64,000 bases of DNA, taken from NCBI GenBank assembly GCA_018894105.1, contig CM032131.1:18829578-18893577 (forward strand), given 5' to 3'. Below, one piece after another: positions 1 to 11,576 of this stretch (its first letter is position 1; the number at the start of each line of letters is the position of its first letter). This stretch comes from Jacaranda mimosifolia. Lineage: Eukaryota > Streptophyta > Magnoliopsida > Lamiales > Bignoniaceae. The position numbers and the translations under genes were made by a program. A model generated the notes under the pieces. It saw only the letters and a list, made by a program, of their open reading frames with translations, searched no databases and was not told where the DNA came from.

Positions 1-1591
1 AAAAGGAAAGGAATGCACAAAAGCATAACATCCCTAGTAATATTCTTAACATTTCATCGATAATTCTAGGCAACAGCTGTCATGCCATTCTCAATTCTTG
101 GCAAACATGGTCAATGAAGTTATACCACAGAATTTCTTTGCTAAAAGTTCCTCACATAACTTTCATGATATGAAAAATGGGGTCAAAGAACTTCATTCCA
201 AGGGAGAGAGAAAATCCAAGGTTGAAGTGTTATAAAATCAAGACACACATCAATAAAAAAACTAGCTAACAAATAAGTACCTAGAAGAGGAGCTAGAGTT
301 GAAGGCTCTAAACAGCTGAAAGAAGTGAGATTGAGGATATGGTTTTGTTTTTTATGGCAGACTTTCAGTTAAGGGCTAGCCAATGTGAACATGGATTTTA
401 ACAGTTTCAAGTGAGGTAATGCTAATTCTTTATTTCAACTCCAAATTCCCTGTCTTCACGCGATAAGCAGAAGACAACAAATGCTTTCACTAATGTCGAG
501 CCACTCTTTATCCTGAAATCGGGATGGAAGGAAAGACCAAGCAGAAGAAAGAGATTTAAACAACATAGCTGCTTGAGTCACAGAAGCGGAAGGAGGCTTC
601 ACAAAAGTTCTTCCAAAATTTTCTGTTTCAATCAATAGAACTGGCTCTTGCTGTTTTTATAGATGCATACTCAGGAAGGCTGGACCCTTTCTTTTATCAT
701 AAGAGAACCCCCCCCCCCCCCGGCACAACAAACCACCACCACCACCAAAAGAAGAAAAAAGCCGAATCATTTTAAATTCCTCAATGCCCAGTCAAATGAG
801 TTGTAGTACAGAAACTTTAAATGTAGATCAAAGGACAAATCTTTCATTCACTGAGAAGTGAATACTTATGACTAGATCGTCCTCAAGACAAACAACGGGA
901 AGAAGTAAGATTTAGAAGTGTTGCTGACTTAACGTTTAAATTTCAGCATATGAAAGCTTGCATTGCCTTTTCCCACTTAGGCGCACAGCATGGAATTAGT
1001 AAAGATGCCTCTGTGAAGGCTTGCGCACTCACAAAGCGAAGCGATTGTGCTTCCCATGCCTCAAGCTATGGCACATGCCTTCAACAACTATGAGGTGTAA
1101 CATGTGATACTTGTTCTGGAAGACAAGATCTATGTAAACTTAAAACACTTTTGAAATTAGTGTAGGATGAGAATATGCTGAACTGAGGAAAAGTATTGTC
1201 GAAATCCCCATAAACAAGTAATGTCATGCATAATGACTAATGAGACATACAAACCCATAACAACTCCAAAAAGCAACAACATCCAGGAAATCACAAAGTC
1301 CAGGTTTGGGTACAAGCCAGCGAAAATTTGTAATCAATTGGCCAGCAAGAATTTGTAATCAACTGATGCACGACCAAGAAGATATCAGCACTAAAAGGGA
1401 TTAATAACATGGATAGATAAACCAAACTTTGTTTAGTTCCTGGTAGGGACTCATCCACACCAAAACACTAGCTTCAACTACAAAACAAAAGTACTTCCCC
1501 AAAAGAAAAATAAGGCATGCTTTAGAAGTCAATAGTTGATTAATGCAAAGAAACTTCATAGCATTTTAGCAGCTGAGGTAAATATGATTAC
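1..1591 (-). other. Downstream intron of the TRAF-type gene, no exon seen
   Basis: This stretch follows the exon 2 donor on the minus strand. I see no Cys-rich exon in it. It holds a run of 14 C at 708-721 and an imperfect tandem pair of about 25 bases at 1317-1365 with the core AATTTGTAATCAA. Around 980-1090 there is a patch with scattered GCGC and AAGCG words that may be an old transposon fragment. Confidence 0.45.
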
Positions 1592-4500
1592 CGGAGCATG
1601 AGTGCTTAGATAATGTTCCTCAGCAAATTTTTTGGGAATCATATCACCACATACTTTACACTTTTCCAGATTCCGGGAGCAATGAGCAAAATGCAAGTCA
1701 ATATTGGAAGAAGGAATTGCTCTGTCACTGCAAACATAATTTAAACAATCCAGGTAAAGTTGTCCAAGTCAATATAAACAAAACTGAAAAAGATATCAGC
1801 CCAAACAATTGTTATAAATTACCAGTAAGGTGAATAAGCCAGTTCATTGCCAAATTAACGATTTAGCCACATATCAGAATATTAAAAATGTTAAATAGTG
1901 GGAAACACATGAGAGACATTTTTGAAACTCAAACCTTCACAGTTAAAATTGCTATAACTCACTAACGATTGTAAGGATTCGAGACCATAGTTGTTAGTAG
2001 CGCGAAGCGCAGCGACGCGCAAAGGGATGCTGGAGTTATAGCGCATAGCGCAACGCATAGCGCGCGCTTTATTGAAATAAAGCGCATAGTAATTATATAT
2101 GTATATATTTCTAATATATGCCTAAATACCAATATATTTTACCTATTATAAACAATAAATAACTAAATAATCATAAAAACAATAAATAACTAAATAATCA
2201 TAAAAACAATAAAGACACTTTTCAACACAAAACCAGCTATTCAGCATTAAAAAAAAAGATTAATAAATTAAATTCGACATTTAAGCACAATAATTAAGAA
2301 ATTAAAATTTTTAACACTTCAACAATTACATAAATTTAGTAAATCAAGAATTTACTTCAAAGTCCTTAACTCTTTTTTACCCAGGAGTTAATATTCAGCT
2401 TTTGCCTACCATTGGAAACCAAAATTAGCATTTAATTACCCAGTAATTAATATTCAATTTTTACCCACCATTGGAAATCAAAATTAGCATTTTAATACAG
2501 TAAGATGAAAGGACAAAGAAAGCAAAAATATAAAATAAAGACTTGGAAGAAGAAGATGATGGAAACAAGAAATGAAAGAATAAAAAAAAAAGATGAAAAG
2601 GGCTGCTAGTTCTGTGGAGAAGGCGAGAAGATGGTGGTATTGCAGAGAAGAGAGCTGCTGTTGCTTGTCACATGAAGAAGAAGGCTGTTACTTCTCGTTT
2701 CTTGCTGGTGGGAAGGGTAGAAGAGCCGAAGAAGCTGCCGGAGAAGAGCCCATGACATCGCTGCTGCTGGAGGGAGCTGATAAAGGCAGAATGTTGCTCA
2801 CGGGGGTAGGGCAGAATATTTCTGGAGTCTGGAGACTTTGGGCAAGCATTTTATCCCTTTTTTTCCTTCTTTACCTACTTCTTTAAATCATGTTTCATTC
2901 CTTTTCTTTTTTTTTTCCTTCTAAAGAAACACAACTTCAGTGTAGCGCGCGCTTCGCTACGCCGCGCTACAGCGCGATAGCGCCCATAGCGCAGTGAAGC
3001 GCGCGCAACAGTAAAATATGTTGCGCAGCGCGACGCGAAGCGCAGAGGGTGCGCTTCGCGTCGCACCGCGCTATAGCGAGCGCTACGTGCGCTTTTGACA
3101 ACTGTGTTCGAGACTTGCATAAATTCAAATTCTAAACCAGCAAAGCAAACTCAATAATATGCAATTGGAACTTCTAGGGTACCCCAACACTTTTTTTTAC
3201 CATGCCATTCCCACGCCCAATATGACGCATCAATTTATCAAAATAATAAAGTGAGACTTTTTGAATTGACTGCTGTACATGTAATAATAGTTTCACAATA
3301 AACAGATACATATTATGGCTTGGACAGATCCAAGGTGGATGGGGAGAGAGACAGAGAAGATAAAGAAGAGCATTAAATTTGGCTTGGATAACATTTTTGA
3401 CATAATTTTTCTGGTATGTTTTAGACATCTTCATCCAATTAGAGTTTTCTAAATGTAAAAGTATGGAAGGTGTTTGGCTGTCAGTTCAATGCTTTATTTT
3501 GATCAGTGGAGGAAGGGGCAACAGATTGGAAGGGGAAAAGGGAGTTCGCTTTACCTAAGGTTAGCATGGCATTTCCTTTTTTTAATTTTTCTTTTTTGCT
3601 TTCTGGTTGGGGTGGGGGTGGTCATAAGACTCCAATACTTCTGTTATTTGGTAGCATGAAAATGAAGTGGGCGATGGGAAGGGGAGATCAATTTTTATGT
3701 TTTACCATTAACCTTTTCTTTCCTATTTGTCAATAAAATAGAAATTATATTGAGGAATTTTTTGTCTTTTGGCCAATAGGCTTCCTGTGCTCTGTCCAAT
3801 TTTGGACCGAAACAGGAAAAATAGGGTTTTAGGTTGCCCCTGATTGAGTGCATCAAACAGGTGGAACAAGAAAAACTCTAGCACTAGAGTTTTTCTAAGT
3901 TCAATCTGAACAGTGCTATTAAGCAACTTTAAATCGCCATAAAGAGTAAGAATACTAGTCCATTGCAAATAATGAACCATTGACAATAAACATGACATGA
4001 AGGTAAATATAAATTCAATGGATCAGTCCTAAGCAACCTCACTACTCCAATCAGATAATTCATACAAAATAAGATGATTTATTTTGCAGGCCAGTTGTGA
4101 GGGTATTCCTCCACATATAAAATAAAGAAAATAGCCAAGAGTAATACTTTCTGAAAGTTTAGCAATAAAAGGTTAGTGCACTGCCCAGAACTCAGATCAC
4201 TTACGCCAGTTTATATGCTTCCATTGGTTGAACCATCTGAGCGTGGCGTTTGTTTGTTGATCATCTAATTGCTTTCTAATTTATACCTTGTCATTAATGT
4301 GTTCTTGCTACATATAACCAAATTCTTGTAGTTAATATTGAAGCTCCACACCTTCTTTCCTCTAAATTCCAATTCAATCAAGTAGAGTGCACTATGTTCA
4401 ATTATTTTATTTGTAGCAAACAAGCAGTTAGTTTATCGGAATCAGAGTAAATAAAAATGGAATTTTTTTTGGTGACCTAAGATCTAATTGTAGAAAGAAT

Positions 4501-6459
4501 GAAAAGTTGAGAATAACTATTCTTTTTACCTAGATTTTTTATTACTAATTAAGAAGTCTCTATCAACAAGATAAGAGCGTTAGTTCTCTGAAACACGAAA
4601 ATTACATCAAACACATATATCACTTTCACAGCCTTTTTCCCAACATATTATGCTCTATTTAATTAGTACATTTATAGCATTGTACAAATTGATCCGTGAA
4701 AGAGCGCCAATTCTTTAGTAACCTTTGTCTGTTAACCTTTGTTAGCTATTCAACCAAAAAAAAAAAACACCTTTGTCTATTTTTCACCTCATTTTCTATT
4801 GAATACCTTCGTAGTTCATAAAAATTAAGCGCACAATCTGACAAAATGAATACACACCAAAAATCAAAACTACAGTCAAAAAAAGGAAGAGACAAGATGG
4901 TCTTGAGCTTAACTCTACCATATGCAGGTCTACAAAAGAATGAGTGGACCTTTCTTTAGAGTTTCAAAGTAATATGTACAATAACCTGCAGCACGACTAA
5001 TATAATTTTATTTCCTTCTTGTTTTGTCATCTGGATGGGTCATACAGTGAATGGAGCAACTGGATAGTATTCAACAAGTTATTCGATGAAGAAATCTTCA
5101 GATCGTAGGTCAAACTGAAGCTGACAAAACCATTCACAAAATTTTGGAACAGTGTGCCTTTTAACCACACAACTTTAAGATATGTGCTTCATGTTTAGCA
5201 CAAAAGTCAAAAATATTATCAAAAATGTTATCTGTGTGTGAAATTTAAGGCTCGATAGCCACAATTAGTGATGAGGATATTCCTGCATTCATAGGTAGGT
5301 AGGGTACTTAACCACCACCACCACCACGACCCCCAGACTACCAAACCAATGAAGCAGCTTAGTGTAAAAAACCTACATTCATACATTAAATAAGATGAGT
5401 ACCTAGAGTATTTCTTTATCAATGGCCTAAACATGATAACATATCTATATACAAAGGTAATTATGAGATGAATTTTGTGATTTTTTAAGAGTTTGCCTCA
5501 TTCTGTTGAATTTGAAGATTTTTCAAGAGTTCTGAGTTTGAGCCGTTCTCAGCCAGAAAATTTATGAACTATGTTAAGCCCACCTCAAATAAGACCATTT
5601 CTTCCAGAAATCACGATGATTTGATCTTACCAAATAATTTTTTGCAAACTTAACTATTCAAGTGAACATCTTATTTACACATATAGCATCAAGACACAAG
5701 CATATAACATACTATGAGCTAAAGAAAGATAGAAATAAAAATTGAAAAGACACAACAGACATCAACTCAGCTTTTTCTATTTATTACATTTCTATTTTCT
5801 AAAGTACAGAGTTATAAATCTCTTGAAAATAAGCAAAAACATGGAAATGACTCTAATATGAGCATCAGCTACCACAAACAACCTCTAGACCCAGAGATCT
5901 TCAAGGTAAGATGCTCGAAGTGATGCCCATATATATATATATATGTATATATGTATATATTGAGATAGAATGAATGGTTACAGCAATGACAAGGATCAGC
6001 AATTGTATATGTGCATACACCTGTAGCACAATCAATGCCCCTATATCTGGCACTGGATAACAGAATACAACCAAAAGTCCTACTTGGCAGTGGGCACTAA
6101 AATCAGAAAATATATGATTCATCAAAAACGCATTTTGCTAATTTAGCATAAATCAGAACGTGGAATTACGAAATCTAATTTAGTATATGCACAAAGCAAT
6201 TGCATAACTCACTCAATCATCCCTTTATTTCTGCTTTCTCGTAGTTTTTTAGCTGCACCATATTTGTCATAAATTTTCATGTACAGCTATAGAAATAAAT
6301 AGACGATGCATGGTCATTTAATTTCAGAGATTTCAATGAATTACAAGAATTGACCAAAAAAAGAAAAACTATGAATCCTCGCGCAGAAAAGAAAAGAAAA
6401 ACAACTTACCAGTGGCTGCAGATGCTGGTGGCATGATCGTCAGAAGCTCCAGCCATCAT
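1592..6459 (-). CDS. TRAF-type zinc-finger protein gene, first two coding exons (rest off left edge)
   Basis: Exon 1 is 6459-6410 and exon 2 is 1727-1592, both on the minus strand. The start is one of two tandem ATGs (6459 or 6456); from 6456 the protein begins MAGASDDHATSICSHC. Exon 1 ends CACTG before GTAAGT. Exon 2 follows TTTGCAG. The split codon TG|T gives Cys, and the joined frame continues DRAIPSSNIDLHFAHCSRNL, then CKVCGDMIPKKFAEEHYLST. The spaced Cys/His pairs (CSHC, HxxHC, CKVCG, HxxxxTH) are the zinc ligands of the TRAF-type zinc-finger family; plant members are small proteins of about 200 residues. Exon 2 ends in phase 0 before GTAATC. I found no third exon in 1-1591, so it should lie to the left of the window. 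No stop or frameshift is seen. The role in the cell is unknown to me beyond the domain. Confidence 0.85.
1986..3106. mobile_element. Non-autonomous hAT element inside TRAF gene intron 1
   Basis: The element is 1121 bp. It is flanked by a perfect 8-bp target duplication TTCGAGAC (1978-1985 and 3107-3114). Its ends are inverted: left CATAGTTGTTAGTAGCGCG, right (reverse complement) CACAGTTGTCAAAAGCG. An 8-bp duplication with CA-ended termini is diagnostic of the hAT superfamily. Just inside both ends, at about 2000-2090 and 2942-3095, are clusters of GCGC/AAGCGC words, as expected for subterminal transposase-binding sites. The middle is AT-rich apart from a GC-richer stretch at 2593-2886, open for 97 codons but without a recognisable domain. 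No transposase is encoded. Confidence 0.9.
3115..6409 (-). other. Large first intron of the TRAF-type gene, remainder
   Basis: This is the part of intron 1 between the hAT element and the exon 1 donor. Its open frames are short and match nothing I recognise. It contains simple repeats, for example a TA-rich run at about 5931-5960 and a CCA run near 5311-5330. I see no other gene. Confidence 0.5.
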
Positions 6460-8480
6460 TTCCCCTCTTGAAAATTTGAACAAAAAAATCCTTGCCCATA
6501 AAAGAAAATTCACAAAATTCAGATAAGAAAGAGCAAAGTGAAAGGCCAGAAAAAAGAAAAAGAATTATTAGGTAAACGAAAATTTCAAGCTTCGTAGTAT
6601 TAGGTAAACCAATTACGAATAGAAACAAAACAAAACAAAACAAAAAAAGGAAAAAAGAGGAAACGGAAAAAGAATTATCACAATAATCACTGGAAAGATG
6701 AAAAATTTAAATTTCCAACCTTGAAACGATGAGATCGAGCCGGTGGGAAAATTTGTTTAATCTATTGGGGAAAAATTATTGCAGGAAAATTAGAAGAATA
6801 TTATTCAGAGAAAATTAGGTGAGGGGATTTTAGGTTTTACCAATATACGGAGACTTTTGGGGACCTTAAAGACTGGTATGACAGAGAGTAGAGAGAGAAA
6901 GTCCCCTTTAACGAAGAGTTTGATTACAACGAGCGTCGTATGTTACAGTTTTAGAGACTTCTTCCACGCGAGTATTTTGCTCGTGAAAAATAACACGCTT
7001 ATGCATTTCTCTCCCTTTTTTCTTTTCTTTTTTTGCCAATGTCACACCTGAAGACATTGGGTCTTGTACCACCTCAAATCTCAATGAAGAATTTCTCGAT
7101 CTCAAAATTATGCCTATAGGCTATAGCTTAACGGTTAATTGTCCTTAAATTTCTAAACCCCATTTCACTTTTGTGTTTAATCTCCACTCTTTTTTTTTTT
7201 TTTTTAAATTTGCACTCTTTATTTCAAAATTAAACTTTGAGTCAACTTCCCACTAATGTTAAAAATACTAAAATGCCCATATCTTTAATTTAAAATCACA
7301 AAAAGTCCATCATTCTTTCCATCTTCCACATTTTCTAATCTTCTTTTCACGTTTTCTTCTTCATTTCACATTTTCTCTGCTTCTTTTTTTTTTCCCTCTA
7401 TTTCTGTTCTCATTACTGTTACTCCCCAAGAAAAGAAGAAGATTGTTGTTCTCATTACTGTTATTCTTTTTTCTGTTTTTCCTCCATTTCTATTATTCAT
7501 TTCACGTTTTCTCTTCTTTCTCTCATTTCTCAATTTTTCGTCTGCCATTATTGTTGCCGAAAAGAAGACTTTTAATTTTGCCTATATTTTCAGAGATTGG
7601 ATAAGGTATTTCAAGAATATATTTTATTTTCATAGAGATTTTATGGTTGTGAGGTTAAGAAGCAATTTCTTAATTTTGTTTGTTTTGCTTGTCATTTTAT
7701 TTAATGCATATCAGTTGTGCTTTGTAAAAACCTTAATTTGATTGCCATTTATATTTTATTTTCACAAAGATTTCTTGGTTGTGAGACTAAAAAAGAAATT
7801 CTTAAATTTGTTTGTTTTTCCTATCATTTTAGTTAATGCATATTGGTTTTGTTTTCCAGGAACCCCACTTTGATCATCATCTATTTAATTTCACATATTC
7901 CAAATTATGATTTTAGTAACTCGTTTAGTATTATTTTTAAGTAATTATAGTACTAAAATGTAAACTTTCAGTACTTTTTAATTGTGTTTGCAATACTTGA
8001 ACCTTAATTATATATGTTGAAATGTTCACATCTTTTTTATTTATATTTATTTTTAATTTTGCAGTTGCTGATTATATATTCTATATTTTATAGGATAGAA
8101 ATGAGAAAACTATTGTTTCGATCGAGACAGGATTTGTAGAGGGCAACAATTTTGATTCATGAGCATAGTTTGCTCCATTCTATTCAAAATGTTGATGTTT
8201 GGATGATTATTATTAGGATAATTTAATATTCATGTTGAGTATTTGGATGATTATATGGGATGTTTCTAATTTGTATAGTAATTTGAATAATATGGATGTT
8301 TGTTATTTGGATTATATGGATGCTCGTCATATATACTAAAATAAAGAAAAAATTTCATATGAAAATTGATATGAATATGAATATTGTTACTAAGGTATGT
8401 GTTATAAATTGTTGATACATTAGTATTTTCAAGGCATATATAGTATTATATATGCATACAATACTAATATAATTTCTAAT
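6460..8480. other. 5' flank of the TRAF-type gene and AT-rich intergenic DNA
   Basis: The TRAF-type gene's 5' UTR and promoter must lie here, reading leftwards from about 6900, but I cannot place a TATA box or start site with confidence. From 7130 on the sequence is T-rich with poly-T and TTTCTTC tracts. No gene or element boundary is visible. Confidence 0.4.
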
Positions 8481-11400
8481 GCAACACCAATAAGCTAAAT
8501 TCGGCCATAGGAAAAAGCAACTATAAAAACACTCTAAAGACGTACTAGATTATGAAAATCACGTATAATATATCTAGAATGAAGTACTAAATTTTGAAAA
8601 AATGGTATTATTTTCTCAGTATATGGTATCATTCTTAATTAATACATTAGAAATTAAATTGAATTTAATTATTTAAGTTATTTTTTTTATGATTAAACCA
8701 TTATTTTTTAGTTTTACAATAGATATACTCATGATATATTGTTAGCTTTTTGATGGTGATATCAAAATGACACATTTACCACATAAATCAATGCTTTACA
8801 CTAGTATAAATAAGAACGCAAATAGTTGGATGTGGGTATTTGTATTCCCAATCATTTGCACATATACTATCACTACCATTACTTAAATAAAACATGATTT
8901 TATTATATTAGACGATCTTCCATGTTATTTCACATATCGAATTAATGTAAATTCGGCTGGAGGAAAAGTAAGTACAAAAACACGCCAAATAATACAGAAC
9001 AAGGCAATTTCAGTACAAAAATACAAAGATCCAATACAAAAGTGATCAAAATTCAGTATTTTATTGTCTATTTTTAGTATCTTTCTCAAAATATAAGAGA
9101 TTAAATTGAATTTAAGTAGATAAGCCATTGGATTCATTTAGCTCATGCATCAATGATTTTATACTAGTATGAATAAGAGTACAAGTGGTTGGATATGGGT
9201 ATTTGTATTTCCAACCATTTCAACAGGTACTATCGTGAGCATTATTTGAAGAAAAGATGATTTTATTGTATTAGAGTGTCTTATGTGTTGTTTCAATCAT
9301 CAAATTGAGCTTAAACTTGGCCTTTGCAAAAGCAAGCACACAACACACAAAATAAGCACATAAATAGGGCGAATTCAGTACATAAACACAGTTTTGAGGT
9401 ACATAAATGTCAAAACTAGGTACTCTTTTGTAGATTTTCAGTATCATTCTCAGCATATAAGGGAACAAGTTCAATTAGGCCTAATTTGGCCATTACATGA
9501 TCATAAAATCATTACGTATTAGTCCTAAGACTCATATAGTCATGATTTTATGATCAATGGTTTTCGATGGTGGTGTCGGGGAGAATTCATTTGGTCATGC
9601 ATCAATAGTTTATACCATTATAAATGAGAACACAAGTGGTTGGATGTCGGTATTTGAGTTCCCAACCATTTCAATACGTACTATCACGACCATTTCTTCA
9701 ACCAACCGCAGTTTTATCGGGTTAAGGTTTCTTATGTGTTCTTCCAACCATCAAATTGAGCCTAAACTCGACCTTTAGAATAGTAAATATAGAAACCCGC
9801 AAAAAAAGTACACAAATAGAGTGAATTCAGTACATAAACGCAATTTTGAAGTACATAAATGTCAAAATGGGGTATTTTTGTGGATTTTCGATATCGGGAT
9901 ATCTTAAATGTTGTTGCACGCATCGAATTGAGCCTCATCTTGGCTTGTGGAAAAGCAAGTACATAAACATAAAAAATAAGCACACAACATTAACAAATTG
10001 GGTACATAAATGCAGTTTTGGAGTACATAACTACCAAAAGTGGGTACTTTTGTTGTCGATTTTCGGTATCATTTTCAGCACATAAGGGATAGAATTCAAT
10101 TCGACCTAATTTGGTCGTTGCATGATCATAAAACCATGACATAGTAGTCATATGACTCATATAGTCATGATAGGTTTAGTGGTTCCCAATGGTGGTGTCG
10201 GGAGAATTCATTTGGCTCATGCATCAATAGTTTATAATACTATGAATGAGACGCAAATGGTTAGATGTGGGTATCTGAGTTTTCAACTATTTAAACACAT
10301 ACTATCACTATTATTTTTTCAACAAACCATGATTTTATCACATCCGAGTGTCTTATGTGTTGTTGTACGCATCAAAATGAGCTTCATCCCGACCTATGGA
10401 AAAGCAAGTACATAAATACGAAAAATAAGTACACAAAATTAACAAATTAAGTACATAAATGCAGTTCTGGAGTACATAACTGCCAAAACTAGGTACTTTT
10501 TTGTCAATTTTCGGTATCATTCTCAGCATATAAGGGATCAAGTTCAATTCTGCCTAATCTAGCAATTGCGTGATCATAAGGTCATGGCGTATTAGAACTA
10601 GGACTCATATAGTCATGATAGGTTCACTAGCTTTTAATGGTGGTGTCGAGAGGATTTGTTTAGCTTATGCATCAATGGTTTATACTACACTAAACAAGAA
10701 AGCAAGTGGTTGGATGTGTGGGATGTGGATCTTTGTGTTCTCAATCATTCCAACACGTAGTATCACGATCACATATTCAACAAATCATGCATTCGAAGTT
10801 ATGGGGTCACCAATGTGTTGTTTCATGTATCGATTGTGATTATAATTGGCATTTGGAAAAGAAAATACAGAATCTCTTACCACAAGTACACAATATATAC
10901 AAACTGAGTATATAAACCATGTCCCCTAGTACATAAATGCCAGAACTGGGTACTTTTTTCCAGATTTACAATATCATTCTCAACGCATGAGGGAACGTTC
11001 TCCATTCGGCCTAATCTGCCTATTTCGTGATCATCAGACCAAGGACTCATTTAGTGATGATAGGTTTGGTAGTGTAGGAGAGGGGCGTCGGAATGGTTCA
11101 TTTGCCTCATGCGTAAGGGCTTTATACTAGGAAAAATGACACCACAAGTGGTGGGATATGGGTCTTTGTGTTTCCAACCATTTCAACACGTATTATCATG
11201 ACTGCATATTGGACAAATCATGCATTTGAAGTTATGGGATCAACAATGTGTTGTTCCACACATTGATTGAGGTTAAAATCTACATTTGAAAAAGTAAGTA
11301 TAGAATTCCTTACCATAAGTACACAACATATACAAACTGAGTACATAAACAATGTCCATAAGTACATAAGTGCCGAAACTAGGTATTTTTTTTCTAGATT

Positions 11401-11576
11401 TTCGGTATCATTCTCAGCACATGAGGAAATGTTCTCCATTCGGCCTAATCTGGCCATTGCATGATCATAAGATCCTAGCATATTAGTCCTAGGACTCATA
11501 TAGATTCACTAGTTTTCCACGGTGGTGTTAGGAGAATCCATTTGGCTCATGCATCAATGATTTATACCACTCTAAA
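8480..11576. repeat. Degenerate tandem array, unit about 445 bp
   Basis: The same word order recurs: GGTTGGATGTGGGTATTTG, then ACGTACTATCACGACCAT, a GTACATAAA-rich block, TTCGGTATCATTCTCAGCA, TCATATAGTCATGATAGG, and TTTGGCTCATGCATCAATGG. The first word falls near 8825, 9188, 9639, 10260, 10709 and 11151, giving steps of about 363, 451, 621, 449 and 442. The long step contains an extra partial unit at about 9890-10085. The first unit is the most decayed. Short open frames here are by-products of the repeat. The array ends abruptly at an LTR fragment. Confidence 0.8.

Noticed and set aside
980..1095. GCGC/AAGCG patch as a second hAT copy
   Set aside because: Too short and no ends or duplication visible.
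2593..2886. 97-codon open frame in the hAT element
   Set aside because: No domain, compositional bias, no homologue I recognise, and it sits in a non-autonomous element.
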